A stretch of DNA of 60,000 nucleotides from the NCBI GenBank assembly GCA_030704615.1, contig CM060733.1, positions 62,002,001 to 62,062,000 of the forward strand, in the 5' to 3' direction. The translations under genes were made by a program, and so were the position numbers. The notes beneath the pieces were generated by a model that did no database searches, was not told the origin of the DNA, and saw only the letters and a list, made by a program, of their open reading frames with translations. Positions 53,601 through 60,000 of this stretch are shown in pieces; position 1 is the first letter of the stretch, and every line of letters starts with the position of its first letter. Origin of the DNA: Takakia lepidozioides. Its lineage: Eukaryota > Streptophyta > Takakiopsida > Takakiales > Takakiaceae.

Positions 53601-56600
53601 AAACTTTGAGAATTGGTAAACCATTCAGGGTACCAAATCTTTCAGTTACACGACGCACAGGCTCCGCACACATAGGGGCAGATTGTCCGTCAGACTGCTT
53701 GGGGACGATTACCCCGTGTATAGATTTTGCTCGTCTTGTGTAGACTTTGAGGATTGGTAAACCATTTAGAGTACCAAATCCTTCAGTTACACGACGTTCA
53801 GGCTCTGCACACTTAGGGACAGATTGTCCATCTGATGGCTTGGGGACAATTACCCCGTGTATAGAATTTGTTCGTCTTGTGTAAACCTTGAGGATTGGTA
53901 AACCATTCAGAGTACCAAATCCTTCAGATTCAGGACGTTCAGGTTCCGTACACTTAGGGGCATCTTGTCCTTCTGGCTGTTTGGATTCAACCTCATCCAG
54001 AGCATCAAACCGATTAGAAAACTCTCAAGTTGAAGTTGTTGCCCTTGGTTGTCTTCCTAGAGCGCCCCATTGAATCACCAATGTCTAAGACCGCTCTCCA
54101 GCCAGTCAAGGGACGAACTTCTTTGAGATTGAATTGATGCGGGACTCTATTAGAAGCACTTTTGGTCATTGCAAACGTACCCCTGTTATCAAGTCTCGAG
54201 ATGGTACCATTAGCCATGAAATCCAAGCCTAAGCTAGAGCATGTAGTTTTAAAGGACACATCATCCATCCTGGGATTCACCCCAAAAACTACACATGAAG
54301 CCCTAGATTTGGCATCAGTAACCAATTCCCAGGGATCACCCTGAGGAGTGTTGATGTTGATAGGAGCTAAATTTTTGATTGTTTTCGCAGGCCATAAGTT
54401 TAAGCACAGGAACCAACCCGAGCCCAAGTGCCGAGTATGCTAGACAGAGCATACGACTGCCCAATTTGGGCGGAGGGGCTGCCCCCAAGCGGTAGGAGTC
54501 CGCAATGATCCCCTTTCGCTGGCGACAGGGGGTCATTGTCAATCTATACAAGAAGGGTGACAGAGAAGAACCGGGGAACTACCGTGGCATCACGCTCCTC
54601 AATGCTGTTGGCAAGACATTCTGCAGAGTTATAAGTACTCGTCTCGAGGTTGATCTGGAGTCCAGAGGTTGTTTCCACGAAGGCCAAGCTGGCTTTCGGC
54701 GAAACAGGGGCTGTGTGGATCATATCTTCACTCTAAGCCAGATTATCCAGGGAAGGAAAAAAGAAGGGAAACCCACTTATGTCTTTTTCCTGGATGTCAA
54801 AAAGGCTTATGACACAGTGTGGAGGGATGGCCTATGGTTCCGCCTCTGGTCTTGTGGGATCAAGGGAAAGATGTGGAGAGTTGTCCACAACTTGTATGCT
54901 CACACCAAAAGCTGTGTCACTTGTTAACGGACAGAAGTCCAACTTCTTTGACATAGACCAAGGTGTAGCTCAAGGATGTACTCTCTCCCCTCTGCTCTTC
55001 AATGTTTTCATCAATCAACTACTCGAGGATGTGGAAAGTGAGGGATTTGGGTTAAGGGTGGGTGATACCACCATACCAGCTCTTATGTTTGCGGATGACT
55101 TCGCAGGCATAGGGGAGACTCCAACCAATCTCCAGGAGTTGATTGATTGCGCGAAGAGATACTTTGATCTTTGGGGCTAGAGGCTAATGTCAGCAAATGT
55201 GCAGTGGTAGCATTCAACGACAGAGGAGAGGGAGGAAGTGATCTTAAGTGGCAGTGGGGTAGCCAAGAGATCTCGGTCCTCCCTTCCTACACTTACCTGG
55301 GCGTTGAGTTCTCCTCCAATTGTAATTGGATGCACATATCCGAAAGTTGTTCAAACTGGCAAGGGCAAAGCTCTGGGCTTCACTAAATTTTTCCACTGCA
55401 GAGGGGTCAACTCTGAGGTTAAGAAAACCATGCTTTGTCGCGTTATTAGACCTGCCTTGGAGTACGGATCTGCTATATGGGTTGATAACTCCAACCAGGC
55501 TAAGTCTCTAGAATCCATTCAAGTGGGGGTGCTTAAGGAGTGTATGTCAGCATGCTCCAAAACAGCCAATGTGGCTGTTCGGGGTGAGTTTGGCATTCCG
55601 TCCTTAAGCTCCCGACGAGATGAATTCAAGGTCAGATGGTGGGGTAGCTGCAACATATGCCCAACACCAGATATCCTAAATTAATCGACTCTATATCTTG
55701 GAAACAGGACCGCCCTGTCAAACAGGCTAAGTCCTGGCAGAAGAGAGTAGAAGAGATCCTCAAGGACCTGGACCTGGATCCGCAAGTCTTGACCCTGCTG
55801 GATAAATCTGACTTAGAGGCTGTAGTGTCCTCAGCCAAGTCTGTTGCCATGAGATTGTCTGATGAAAATGAAGTTAGGCAGAAAACTTCCCTGAACTTGT
55901 TTCCAGTCTGTGACATGGGGAGGACATCTTGGATGACCTCAAGGGTCTACCCACTCTCGGCACTAGACTGAAATTTAAACTCAGGCAGGAAGCCTACCTT
56001 TGAACAGCAAACAGAAGCAGAGAGGAAGGGAGAGTGCAATTGCCCGTTGTGTGGGCAATCTGAAGACAGTATTCATTTTCTGATACACTGTCCGGGGTTC
56101 TCTCACCAAAGAGACGCTCTCTGCAAATCTATTAAGGGAATTGTGCCTGTACCCCTGTTTACCAACTTTGAAAGTCTCGAGGCTGAGCCAAAAGCCCAGG
56201 CCCTCCTGAGGCCTAGTTTTGGGCAAATCACACACAGCAGATTGATGCTTGTGTGAAGGGATTTCTAGAGGATATCTGGAAAAGCCGGATTAATTCTTTA
56301 TATGGAGGTAAGTCTTACTACCAACGTCAGCCCCTGACAGAGGTAGGTTCTGTCCCTTTTGTTCCCGCTCAAACTGGGCGCGGGGTCAATGGCCACAAGG
56401 CTACGGCAAACTACGTCTTATGAGTACAATCTCTGTGGAACTAAATTGATCAATGCATGGTTTCTTAGATGGAAGTTCCACCATCCTTTCCATCAAACCT
56501 GACCTAGTTACCAACTGCCTCCATAAACTGTGAAGTGATTATCGTACCTACCACTGGACTCCTGATAAAGTGTGCCTCTCCTTACTTCAAGCCACTAAAT

Positions 56601-58950
56601 CAGGGAGGTAGGTAGACATTCCTATAAATTAGCCACCTACCAGAGTTAGTGGTAATGTTCTATGGCTGCAGATTTGCACTATATGAACAAGTGAAGAGCT
56701 TTACAGTACTACTGTCACACTCTTGTGACCAAGAGAGGACTTTGATATTTTGGCTGTGTCTTCCGGTGGTATTTGTGGTGGTAACTTCAGATCTGCTCAA
56801 GATGTCACAACCCCTTCCTACACAAACATTTCAGGTGGTGGTGGGCTAACTGAACTACTCCTTTGCCGCCCTTGCATGTTTTCAAGAGAGGTTTTCTGCT
56901 CTAGCATTTGACATGTTACTTACGAGTTTATTTTGGAAAGATATAGCACACAAGAAGGCCTACCATTCACCTTGCACATCCTAAAGAACCCACATCGTAT
57001 GCTTGTGGTGTTTTTTGGGACGGGTGCAGGTGAGGGCCACTCTTCTTCTATGAATTTGTGTTGTAGTGAGCATCCAAGGTTATGATGCCACTACCTAGGA
57101 GAAGAATCCAGGAACGGTAGCCGTGGGTTGCCCTCCTCCAGGGATCTCCAGAAGATATGTTGTCATGTTAAAGTCTTTTGCAAAACTTTATGTATGGTAA
57201 ATTTGCAATGGCTTGCTAGAGATGGCACCTGAAAAACAATGACATTCTACCATCCTCTGTGGCATTGCTAAGATGGGAGGGAAATCTTATCTGAACATAT
57301 ACAGTCCAACACCACCACCCACCCCAATCACCTCTATGGAAAAGTCTTAGTTTTAGAGTGGGATCAAGAAGTAATATGATGATGCCTTCCTTTGAAGGCT
57401 GTTGTTGTCTGTAATCTGATCTTGTCTAATATAGACACATCCTTTCTTGTCAAGACAAGACAAGCCCTATCTCTCTCTCTCTCTCCCTCTCTTTCTCTCT
57501 CTCTCACACACACATTTCCGCTCAAACTGGGCACGGGGTCAATGGCCACAAGGCTACAGCAAACAACGTCTTATGAGTACAATCTCTCACACACACACCC
57601 TATGAGTACATTCTCTCACCCACACACAGGACAACAACATAAATCCAACAAAGGATTATCACCCACCTTTCAGAAGGAGGTGGAGCCCAATAAATGCCAT
57701 CGTAATCAGCAGCAAATTTCCCAGGATCAACCGTAGCCCATTTGATCCAGGCTGGAATACGATCAATCCAAGTTCCATCCCCCTTCTGCATCCGGATCTT
57801 CACTCTGGACCCATGTGGGATGGCCGGATTGCCATTATGATCAGACAGCCGGATAGACCACACACCAAATTCATTTCTCTCCATTTGGTGGGCTGATCCA
57901 CTCCACCCATTGAAGTCACCAATCAACTGTGCAGCCCTGTGACATGGTATCATGCCCCTTACATTCCAACTTCTAATGATAGTCTCAATTTGCCAAGGTG
58001 AACTTACATACAAAATCACTGCCAGGAAAATGCATGTTTCCATTAAAGAACCATAGCCAACAAATTATTTGCCTCCCAGGTTCGGCATCACAATCCCAAT
58101 GAGAGAAATCCTCCAGACTGAAAAAGCAGACCAACAGATGGGCGTTCAGAGGATAAGCCCAAACATGCCTTCCAAAGGGCAATGTGGTATGGATAACACT
58201 ACTCTGTGCAAATTTGTTGCAGAAAGCGTACACCCCTGGAGTACATATTATCTTAACAAAGGTAATTGTGGCCTCAGGTGAATTCCTTCACCAGGTTGAA
58301 GTGGCCAAATGATATCCTTCTATGCCCTCAGCAATTTCCTTCAACAAGAGTATGTGGTAAAACTGTTGTGCGCTCACAAAACAGCAAGGGAAAAGTTCTT
58401 AACTTACTGTGCTGCTGGCATCCACTCCCGATATACTATGTGGTTTCCATCATGAATGAAACCAAATTTCTCGTAACCTGCGACCACATAGATGAAACAT
58501 TGTTTGAATGGAAACATGATAGGGAGCATCAACTTCAAAATTGCAAGACTTGAACCGATCACCAACTAATGATTTCAGAAACAGTAAAAGCAGTAACAAA
58601 GTAGAAGACAAGACATTAGAGATTCAAATGTCGTACAACATTGCCAGTTCCTGCCACACAACTTTGAGTGCTAACCTCGTGAGAAGGCTTCCAGGCCTCC
58701 CTCGTGCTTTTCAATATCCTGCTTCCTTCGAAGAAATTCGTGAAACCGATATTGAAGATGATCTTCATGAGGGATCAGCAATGGGTCCACCTCTATCACT
58801 TTTAACTTCACCGGTCCTTTGTCAATGTCTCTCCATACTACTTGCTTGTTAGTCTTCAAGCTTGCAACACTTACTGCCAGTGATTTGCCTGTCTTGAACA
58901 GAGAGTCCGTAGCCTGCATCCCAAACAGATGACTGTTGAACACTAGACAG
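37765..58950 (-). CDS. SBE: 1,4-alpha-glucan (starch) branching enzyme, GH13, multi-exon
   Basis: Exons 5' to 3': 58676-58950 (start uncertain), 58408-58477, 57667-57936, 46783-47689, 46513-46629, 41141-41203, 40192-40299, 39865-39966, 39564-39631, 39184-39265, 38083-38199, 37765-37788. All resolved junctions have GT/AG and phases that join without error, giving about 640 residues after the first exon. CBM48 (GDFNGWSG), GH13 region I DVVHSHAS, region [14 protein letters not shown] (nucleophile Asp), region [11 protein letters not shown] (Glu acid/base) and region IV YAESHDQ are intact. The protein ends [11 protein letters not shown]. The enzyme forms alpha-1,6 branches in starch, normally in plastids. 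The first exon and transit peptide are not resolved. Introns of 5.3 and 10 kb are LINE-filled. It looks functional. Confidence 0.95.
38083..38199 (-). CDS. SBE: branching enzyme, C-terminal all-beta exon
   Basis: 39 codons in phase 0: [20 protein letters not shown], then [19 protein letters not shown]. Donor GTGTGG. Confidence 0.92.
39184..39265 (-). CDS. SBE: branching enzyme, exon [18 protein letters not shown]
   Basis: 82 bases: A completes a Gly codon begun in the previous exon, then 27 codons ending SGYSR. Donor GTACGT. Confidence 0.92.
39564..39631 (-). CDS. SBE: branching enzyme, exon [17 protein letters not shown]
   Basis: 68 bases, 22 codons plus GG of a split Gly. Acceptor GGTTCAG, donor GTAAGT. 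Confidence 0.92.
39865..39966 (-). CDS. SBE: branching enzyme, exon [16 protein letters not shown]
   Basis: 34 codons in phase 0, ending SFTSEMDK. Acceptor GAGCAG, donor GTTGGT. Confidence 0.92.
40192..40299 (-). CDS. SBE: branching enzyme, exon [16 protein letters not shown]
   Basis: 36 codons in phase 0, ending VDTDHLRYK. The [11 protein letters not shown] block is diagnostic of eukaryotic branching enzymes. Donor GTTCTT. Confidence 0.95.
41141..41203 (-). CDS. SBE: branching enzyme, exon [21 protein letters not shown]
   Basis: This 63-base exon encodes 21 residues starting [11 protein letters not shown] and ending NFMGNE, and joins in phase 0 to the FGHPEW exon. Acceptor TTTTGCAG, donor GTGAGC. 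Confidence 0.93.
41254..41398 (-). mobile_element. LINE 3'-end fragment, copy 3
   Basis: About 145 bases of the family's 3' terminus (GTACTCATAAGACGTCG through the TCAGGGGCTGACGTCGG block). It is 51 bases upstream of the 41141-41203 exon in the sense of the gene, so it sits very close to an acceptor. Confidence 0.87.
41460..41950 (-). repeat. inverted duplication, arm 1
   Basis: The reverse complement matches 50641-51135 at very high identity, from AATACTTTTGAAAGCAGCAC through TTCTATGAGCTGCTAATATG. The sequence is not LINE; it is the 3' flank of a LINE insertion that was duplicated with it. Confidence 0.88.
41955..42683 (-). mobile_element. 5'-truncated LINE, copy 4, with target duplication
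   Basis: Encodes the C-terminal part of the LINE protein on the minus strand and is 5'-truncated near TTAATCGACTC. It is flanked by the 14-bp duplication AAAAGTATTAGAGA at 41941-41954 and 42684-42697. It was inserted at the junction between the CT tail of copy 5 and its flank. Confidence 0.92.
42692..42729. repeat. (AG)n microsatellite, tail of LINE copy 5
   Basis: About 38 bases of AG repeat directly abut the 3' end of LINE copy 5. On the LINE's sense strand it is a (CT)n tail. Confidence 0.9.
43525..43594 (+). ncRNA. tRNA-like sequence in TRIM LTR1
   Basis: The A box TAGCTCAGTGG and the B box GGTTCAATCCC match the tRNA promoter consensus. A perfect D stem GCTC/GAGC and T stem CTAGG/CCTAG are present. 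The acceptor stem GGACGGG/CCCGACC has one mismatch. The anticodon stem-loop is degenerate, with a 6-base loop. TTTT at 43606-43609 could terminate RNA polymerase III. It is unlikely to be a working tRNA. Confidence 0.75.
43616..43632 (+). other. TRIM primer-binding site
   Basis: TGGTATCAGAGC followed by CAAGG begins exactly at the LTR1 end and is complementary to the 3' end of plant initiator-Met tRNA. Confidence 0.9.
43743..43814 (+). ncRNA. tRNA-like sequence in TRIM LTR2
   Basis: Same boxes as in LTR1, but two added bases restore a regular 71-72-nt cloverleaf: 7-bp acceptor stem (one mismatch), 4-bp D stem, 5-bp anticodon stem (one mismatch), 7-base loop CCGGAAT, 5-base variable loop and 5-bp T stem. 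Base 33 is C rather than U, and the presumptive anticodon GGA does not fit this short-variable-arm shape. I call it tRNA-like rather than a tRNA gene. Confidence 0.75.
46437..46461 (+). repeat. interstitial plant-type telomeric repeat
   Basis: Three TTTAGGG units plus a partial one sit exactly where homology to the LINE 5' region ends (after TTAGAAAC.TTCAAG). Confidence 0.9.
46513..46629 (-). CDS. SBE: branching enzyme, exon [19 protein letters not shown]
   Basis: 39 codons in phase 0: [19 protein letters not shown], then [20 protein letters not shown]. It follows YAESHDQ directly, as in the family. Acceptor ATTGCAG, donor GTAATG. Confidence 0.95.
46783..47689 (-). CDS. SBE: branching enzyme, large catalytic exon
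   Basis: 907 bases: A completing an Arg codon, then 302 codons. It holds most of the (beta/alpha)8 barrel: [11 protein letters not shown], the Y(G)[11 protein letters not shown] block, region I DVVHSHAS, region [17 protein letters not shown], region [17 protein letters not shown] and region IV ending YAESHDQ. All catalytic residues are present. In most land plants this stretch is divided by several introns, so a single large exon is notable. Confidence 0.96.
48511..48546. repeat. (TC)n microsatellite at the 5' edge of LINE copy 6
   Basis: Thirty-six bases of TC repeat directly precede the truncated LINE. It is the same dinucleotide on the same strand as the LINE's own 3' tail. Confidence 0.95.
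48547..50600 (+). mobile_element. 5'-truncated LINE, copy 6
   Basis: The plus strand begins inside the RT ([19 protein letters not shown]) and runs to the family's 3' end, GAGTACAATC. Two long frames, 48618-49274 (RT) and 49301-50653 (C-terminal part), are broken by one short frame change near 49265. It is the cleanest copy of the 3' half and serves as reference for the others. Confidence 0.93.
48618..49274 (+). CDS. LINE reverse transcriptase domain, copy 6
   Basis: Contains the non-LTR RT blocks [78 protein letters not shown] and the catalytic ALMFADDFA. It would copy LINE RNA at a nicked target. The frame is lost just after FADD. Confidence 0.93.
   Translation: MIEALVLLLNLIWKTEMIPFRWRQGVIVNLYKKGDREEPGNYRGITLLNAVGKTFCRVISTRLEVDLESRGCFHEGQAGFRRNRGCVDHIFTLSQIIQGRKKEGKPTYVFFLDVKKAYDTVWRDGLWFRLWSCGIKGKMWRVVHNLYAHTKSCVTVNRQKSNFFDIDQGVAQGCTLSPLLFNVFINQLLEDVESEGFGLRVGDTTIPALMFADDFAAA
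49301..50653 (+). CDS. LINE protein C-terminal part with zinc-binding motif, copy 6
   Basis: The 450-residue frame continues from the RT thumb ([20 protein letters not shown]) through a helical region ([20 protein letters not shown]) to the [20 protein letters not shown] motif near residues 300-320, a zinc knuckle typical of plant LINE C-termini. It ends in Leu-Ser repeats encoded by the CT tail. Confidence 0.88.
50601..50640. repeat. (TC)n tail of LINE copy 6
   Basis: Forty bases of TC follow GAGTACAATC. This is the family's variable 3' tail. Confidence 0.95.
50641..51135 (+). repeat. inverted duplication, arm 2
   Basis: High-identity inverted copy of 41460-41950, in the same relation to a LINE 3' tail (TAATACTTTTTAAAGCAGC). 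A more diverged third copy lies at about 56590-56740. Confidence 0.88.
51136..51837. other. AT-rich intronic segment
   Basis: A/T-rich with an ~85-bp imperfect tandem (CTAAATAAA...CAGGGC...CTGTCCC, at about 51593 and 51653) and A/G-only stretches near 51720-51775. No gene. Confidence 0.4.
52174..53545 (-). pseudogene. LINE endonuclease region, copy 7
   Basis: Frames 53545-53210, 53312-52812 and 52827-52174 together give an endonuclease/exonuclease/phosphatase domain: [59 protein letters not shown] and [13 protein letters not shown]. This domain nicks target DNA. Two or three single-base disruptions separate the frames. Confidence 0.9.
53560..53983 (-). repeat. three ~142-bp tandem repeats in the LINE 5' region
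   Basis: The units (about 53560-53700, 53701-53842 and 53843-53983) each contain ATTACCCCGTGTATAGA-like, CGTCTTGTGTAAAC, ATTGGTAAACCATT and GATTGTCC-like blocks. Copy 5 retains about one unit (46250-46400). The array lies between the ORF1 remnant and the endonuclease. Confidence 0.9.
54014..54427 (-). pseudogene. LINE ORF1 remnant, copy 7
   Basis: A 137-residue minus-strand frame ([37 protein letters not shown]) lies upstream of the endonuclease where ORF1 is expected. An overlapping frame begins [10 protein letters not shown] see no clear RRM or zinc knuckle, so the identity rests on position. Confidence 0.5.
54503..56434 (+). mobile_element. LINE 3' portion, copy 8
   Basis: Very similar to copy 6 from [13 protein letters not shown] to the 3' end GAGTACAATCTC, but lacking the long CT tail and followed by a different flank. 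It differs from copy 6 mainly by single-base deletions or insertions (for example near 54921, 55177, 55328, 55646, 55919, 55984 and 56220). These split the RT (54505-54927, 54779-55180) and C-terminal frames. Confidence 0.9.
56435..57514. other. intronic segment
   Basis: No gene. The part around 56590-56740 (TTAGTGGTAATGTTCTAT, CACTATATGAACAAG, GACCAAGAGAG) is a diverged relative of the outer part of the inverted-duplication arms. Confidence 0.5.
57515..57627 (+). mobile_element. LINE 3'-end scrap, copy 9, with a duplicated tip
   Basis: About 72 bases (TTCCGCTCAAACTGG to GAGTACAATCTC) match the LINE 3' end and are preceded by a CT/CA-rich simple repeat. The last ~15 bases recur at 57600 as TATGAGTACATTCTCTC. 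It lies only about 40-80 bases from the donor end of the 57667-57936 exon. Confidence 0.85.
57667..57936 (-). CDS. SBE: branching enzyme, CBM48 exon
   Basis: 270 bases: G completing Gln, 89 codons and AG of a split Arg. It encodes [20 protein letters not shown], then [27 protein letters not shown] and YWAPPPSER. This is the N-terminal carbohydrate-binding module 48 that precedes the GH13 barrel. Confidence 0.94.
58408..58477 (-). CDS. SBE: branching enzyme, exon [18 protein letters not shown]
   Basis: 70 bases (2 + 22 codons + 2), joining FSRG upstream to WMPAAQ downstream. Acceptor TCGCAG, donor GTAAGT. Confidence 0.94.
58676..58950 (-). CDS. SBE: branching enzyme, most 5' recognised exon
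   Basis: Ends [14 protein letters not shown] at donor GTTAGC (58675-58674). [19 protein letters not shown] is the conserved N-terminal helical segment before CBM48. The frame is open upstream to 58979. An acceptor TTCCAACTTCAG would start the exon at 58950, but other AGs within it are possible, and the initiating Met and transit peptide may lie further upstream. Confidence 0.8.
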
Positions 58951-58958
58951 CTGAAGTT

Positions 58959-59200
58959 GGAAATCTTCTTCTTTTTCAAAGCTACAAGAAGTCCACATTA
59001 GAGGGCCTAATTCTACACCTTGGACAACACTGAGCTTTCAAATGGTCTGGAAATCTTCTTCTTTTTTAAAGCTACAAGAAGTCCACATTATACACCTTGG
59101 ACAACACTGAGCTTTCAAATGGTCTGGAAATCTTCTTCTTCTTAGAAGCTATAAGAAGTCCACATTATACACCTTGGACAACACTGAGCTTTCAAATGGT
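58959..59200 (+). repeat. three tandem units of about 76 bp
   Basis: Units start GGAAATCTTCTTCTT and include ACAAGAAGTCCACATTA and GGACAACACTGAGCTTTCAA. The first unit has 14 extra bases. The array lies immediately upstream (in gene sense) of the first recognised branching-enzyme exon. On the gene strand its AAGAAGAAGATTTCC is purine-rich. Confidence 0.9.
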
Positions 59201-60000
59201 CACATCGTGGAATTCAGTTGTGAAGGACAAATACTCTGTCAAAATTTGCAGAAGCTTAGAGCAAATAAATGTTCTCTCTCTGCAAGGCCTGATGATAACA
59301 AATGAAGAGTAGAGTCTCGGGATGGGATACACTTGATTGCACAGCCATTGGACAGGTTTGTGTACCATTATGATTTAGATCTATTGAAGTTCCACATATT
59401 TACCATCTGACACCTCCAACCACTTCCCAGAATATGCAATATGCTGTTGTGCCCAAAAGTGGAACACGAAGACAATAATAACGTTCTTCATTTTCCATCA
59501 TAACCAAGCAAGCAAATGCAGAAGGTCTGTGTCAAAACTTGCCATGAAGATTATACCCCATAAAATTCTGTGCCTGCTTGTGGCTATGTCTGAGAGATCT
59601 CACCATCCCTTTAATTTTTCAACACTCTTCAACCTGAGTTTAGACCCGGCTGGCAACAATTATACTGAGTTTACCACGGTAGCCATTACAGTGGACCATA
59701 GAATCTTTAATTGGTGCTATGCAACCTTCTATGATCAACTTCATAAAGAGATTGCACTGAAAATGTCAACTGGACATCCTGCCACAATAGGCCGCAATTA
59801 TTGCAAAGAGGGTTACATAGGAGGAGAGAAACGGGATAGATCTGTTTCTGCACTTACTTCCCCCATTTCCCACAAGGACTGATTGAGATGACTAGGTTGC
59901 ACCACATGATATATTCTCTGCAAGCTCTTTTGACTGCGTTGGTGAGGATCCGGAGATTTCCTCCTACCCTGCATTGCCACATAGGCAAGGGTCTCAAAGA
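59201..60000. other. upstream part of the branching-enzyme gene or its promoter
   Basis: No exon recognised. A 117-residue plus-strand frame at 59529-59882 has no recognisable domain and lies antisense to the gene. I do not call it. Confidence 0.3.

Larger units (their letters stand above)
51838..54502 (-). mobile_element. LINE 5' portion, copy 7 (inverted part of a probable twin-primed insertion)
   Basis: The minus strand runs from a 5' leader and ORF1 remnant (54430-54014), through a 142-bp tandem-repeat block and the endonuclease (53545-52812), into the start of RT (52228-51790). Homology stops within the block ALVLLF. Copy 8, head-to-head on the plus strand, resumes about 20 bases further along the consensus at MIPFRWRQ. 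Confidence 0.85.
47690..57666 (-). other. 10-kb intron of the branching-enzyme gene
   Basis: Donor GTGGGT at 57666, acceptor GACAG before 47689. It contains LINE copies 6, 7, 8 and 9, two CT microsatellites, arm 2 of the inverted duplication and an AT-rich block. No other gene is seen. Confidence 0.85.

Noticed and set aside
53560-53983. CRISPR-like or satellite array
   Set aside because: Only three 142-bp units without spacers, and they belong to the LINE 5' region.
59529-59882. 117-residue plus-strand ORF as a gene
   Set aside because: No recognisable domain or splice context, and it lies antisense at the 5' side of the branching-enzyme gene. Chance is sufficient.

Overview
The window is nuclear DNA from a green plant-lineage eukaryote (streptophyte). 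The reasons are a starch-branching-enzyme gene split by GT-AG introns, (TTTAGGG)3-type telomeric repeats, plant-type Copia, Ty3, hAT and LINE elements, and a primer-binding site of the plant initiator-Met-tRNA type. The long repeat-filled introns, and a Ty3 element carrying a cytosine methyltransferase (an arrangement reported from charophyte algae and dinoflagellates), make a charophyte alga my best guess. That is inference. Nothing here looks prokaryotic.

Layout. 1-5.1 kb: a plus-strand gene for a small multi-pass membrane protein (CREST-superfamily-like; last three exons precise, one upstream exon tentative), with a 5'-truncated LINE in one intron. 6.0-7.66 kb: a decayed minus-strand coding region, cut by a Copia retrotransposon (7.66-10.44 kb) that has lost its reverse transcriptase. 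12.04-18.67 kb: a hAT/DUF659 DNA transposon with long inverted termini, itself invaded by a CACTA-like element and a LINE scrap. 19.2-20.2 kb: two fragments of a ribosomal protein S3A (eS1) pseudogene. 21.3-29.9 kb and 31.6-35.6 kb: two decayed copies of one Ty3/Gypsy family whose pol region holds a C5 cytosine DNA methyltransferase between protease and reverse transcriptase. An unrelated Ty3 tail and LTR lie between them, and a chromodomain remnant and a MITE follow.

37.8-58.95 kb: a minus-strand gene for 1,4-alpha-glucan (starch) branching enzyme. I resolve twelve coding exons whose phases join without a break and which carry all four GH13 catalytic regions and the stop codon. The start of the most 5' exon and the true N-terminus are uncertain. 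Introns of about 5.3 kb and 10.0 kb are packed with copies of one LINE family, including a probable twin-primed (5'-inverted) insertion, a LINE inserted beside another LINE's CT tail, and an inverted duplication whose arms lie on both sides of the central catalytic exons.

The most unusual object is a 362-bp terminal-repeat retrotransposon in miniature (TRIM) at 43474-43835. It has 142/145-bp LTRs, an initiator-Met primer-binding site, a polypurine tract and a 5-bp target duplication. A tRNA-like sequence with both RNA polymerase III boxes sits inside each LTR. A related LINE copy in the same window preserves the empty insertion site. The layout resembles the 5S-rRNA-bearing Cassandra elements, but with a tRNA-like cargo. 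The second highlight is the methyltransferase-bearing Ty3 family: one copy keeps the catalytic Pro-Cys-Gln motif and the other has a stop exactly at the catalytic cysteine.
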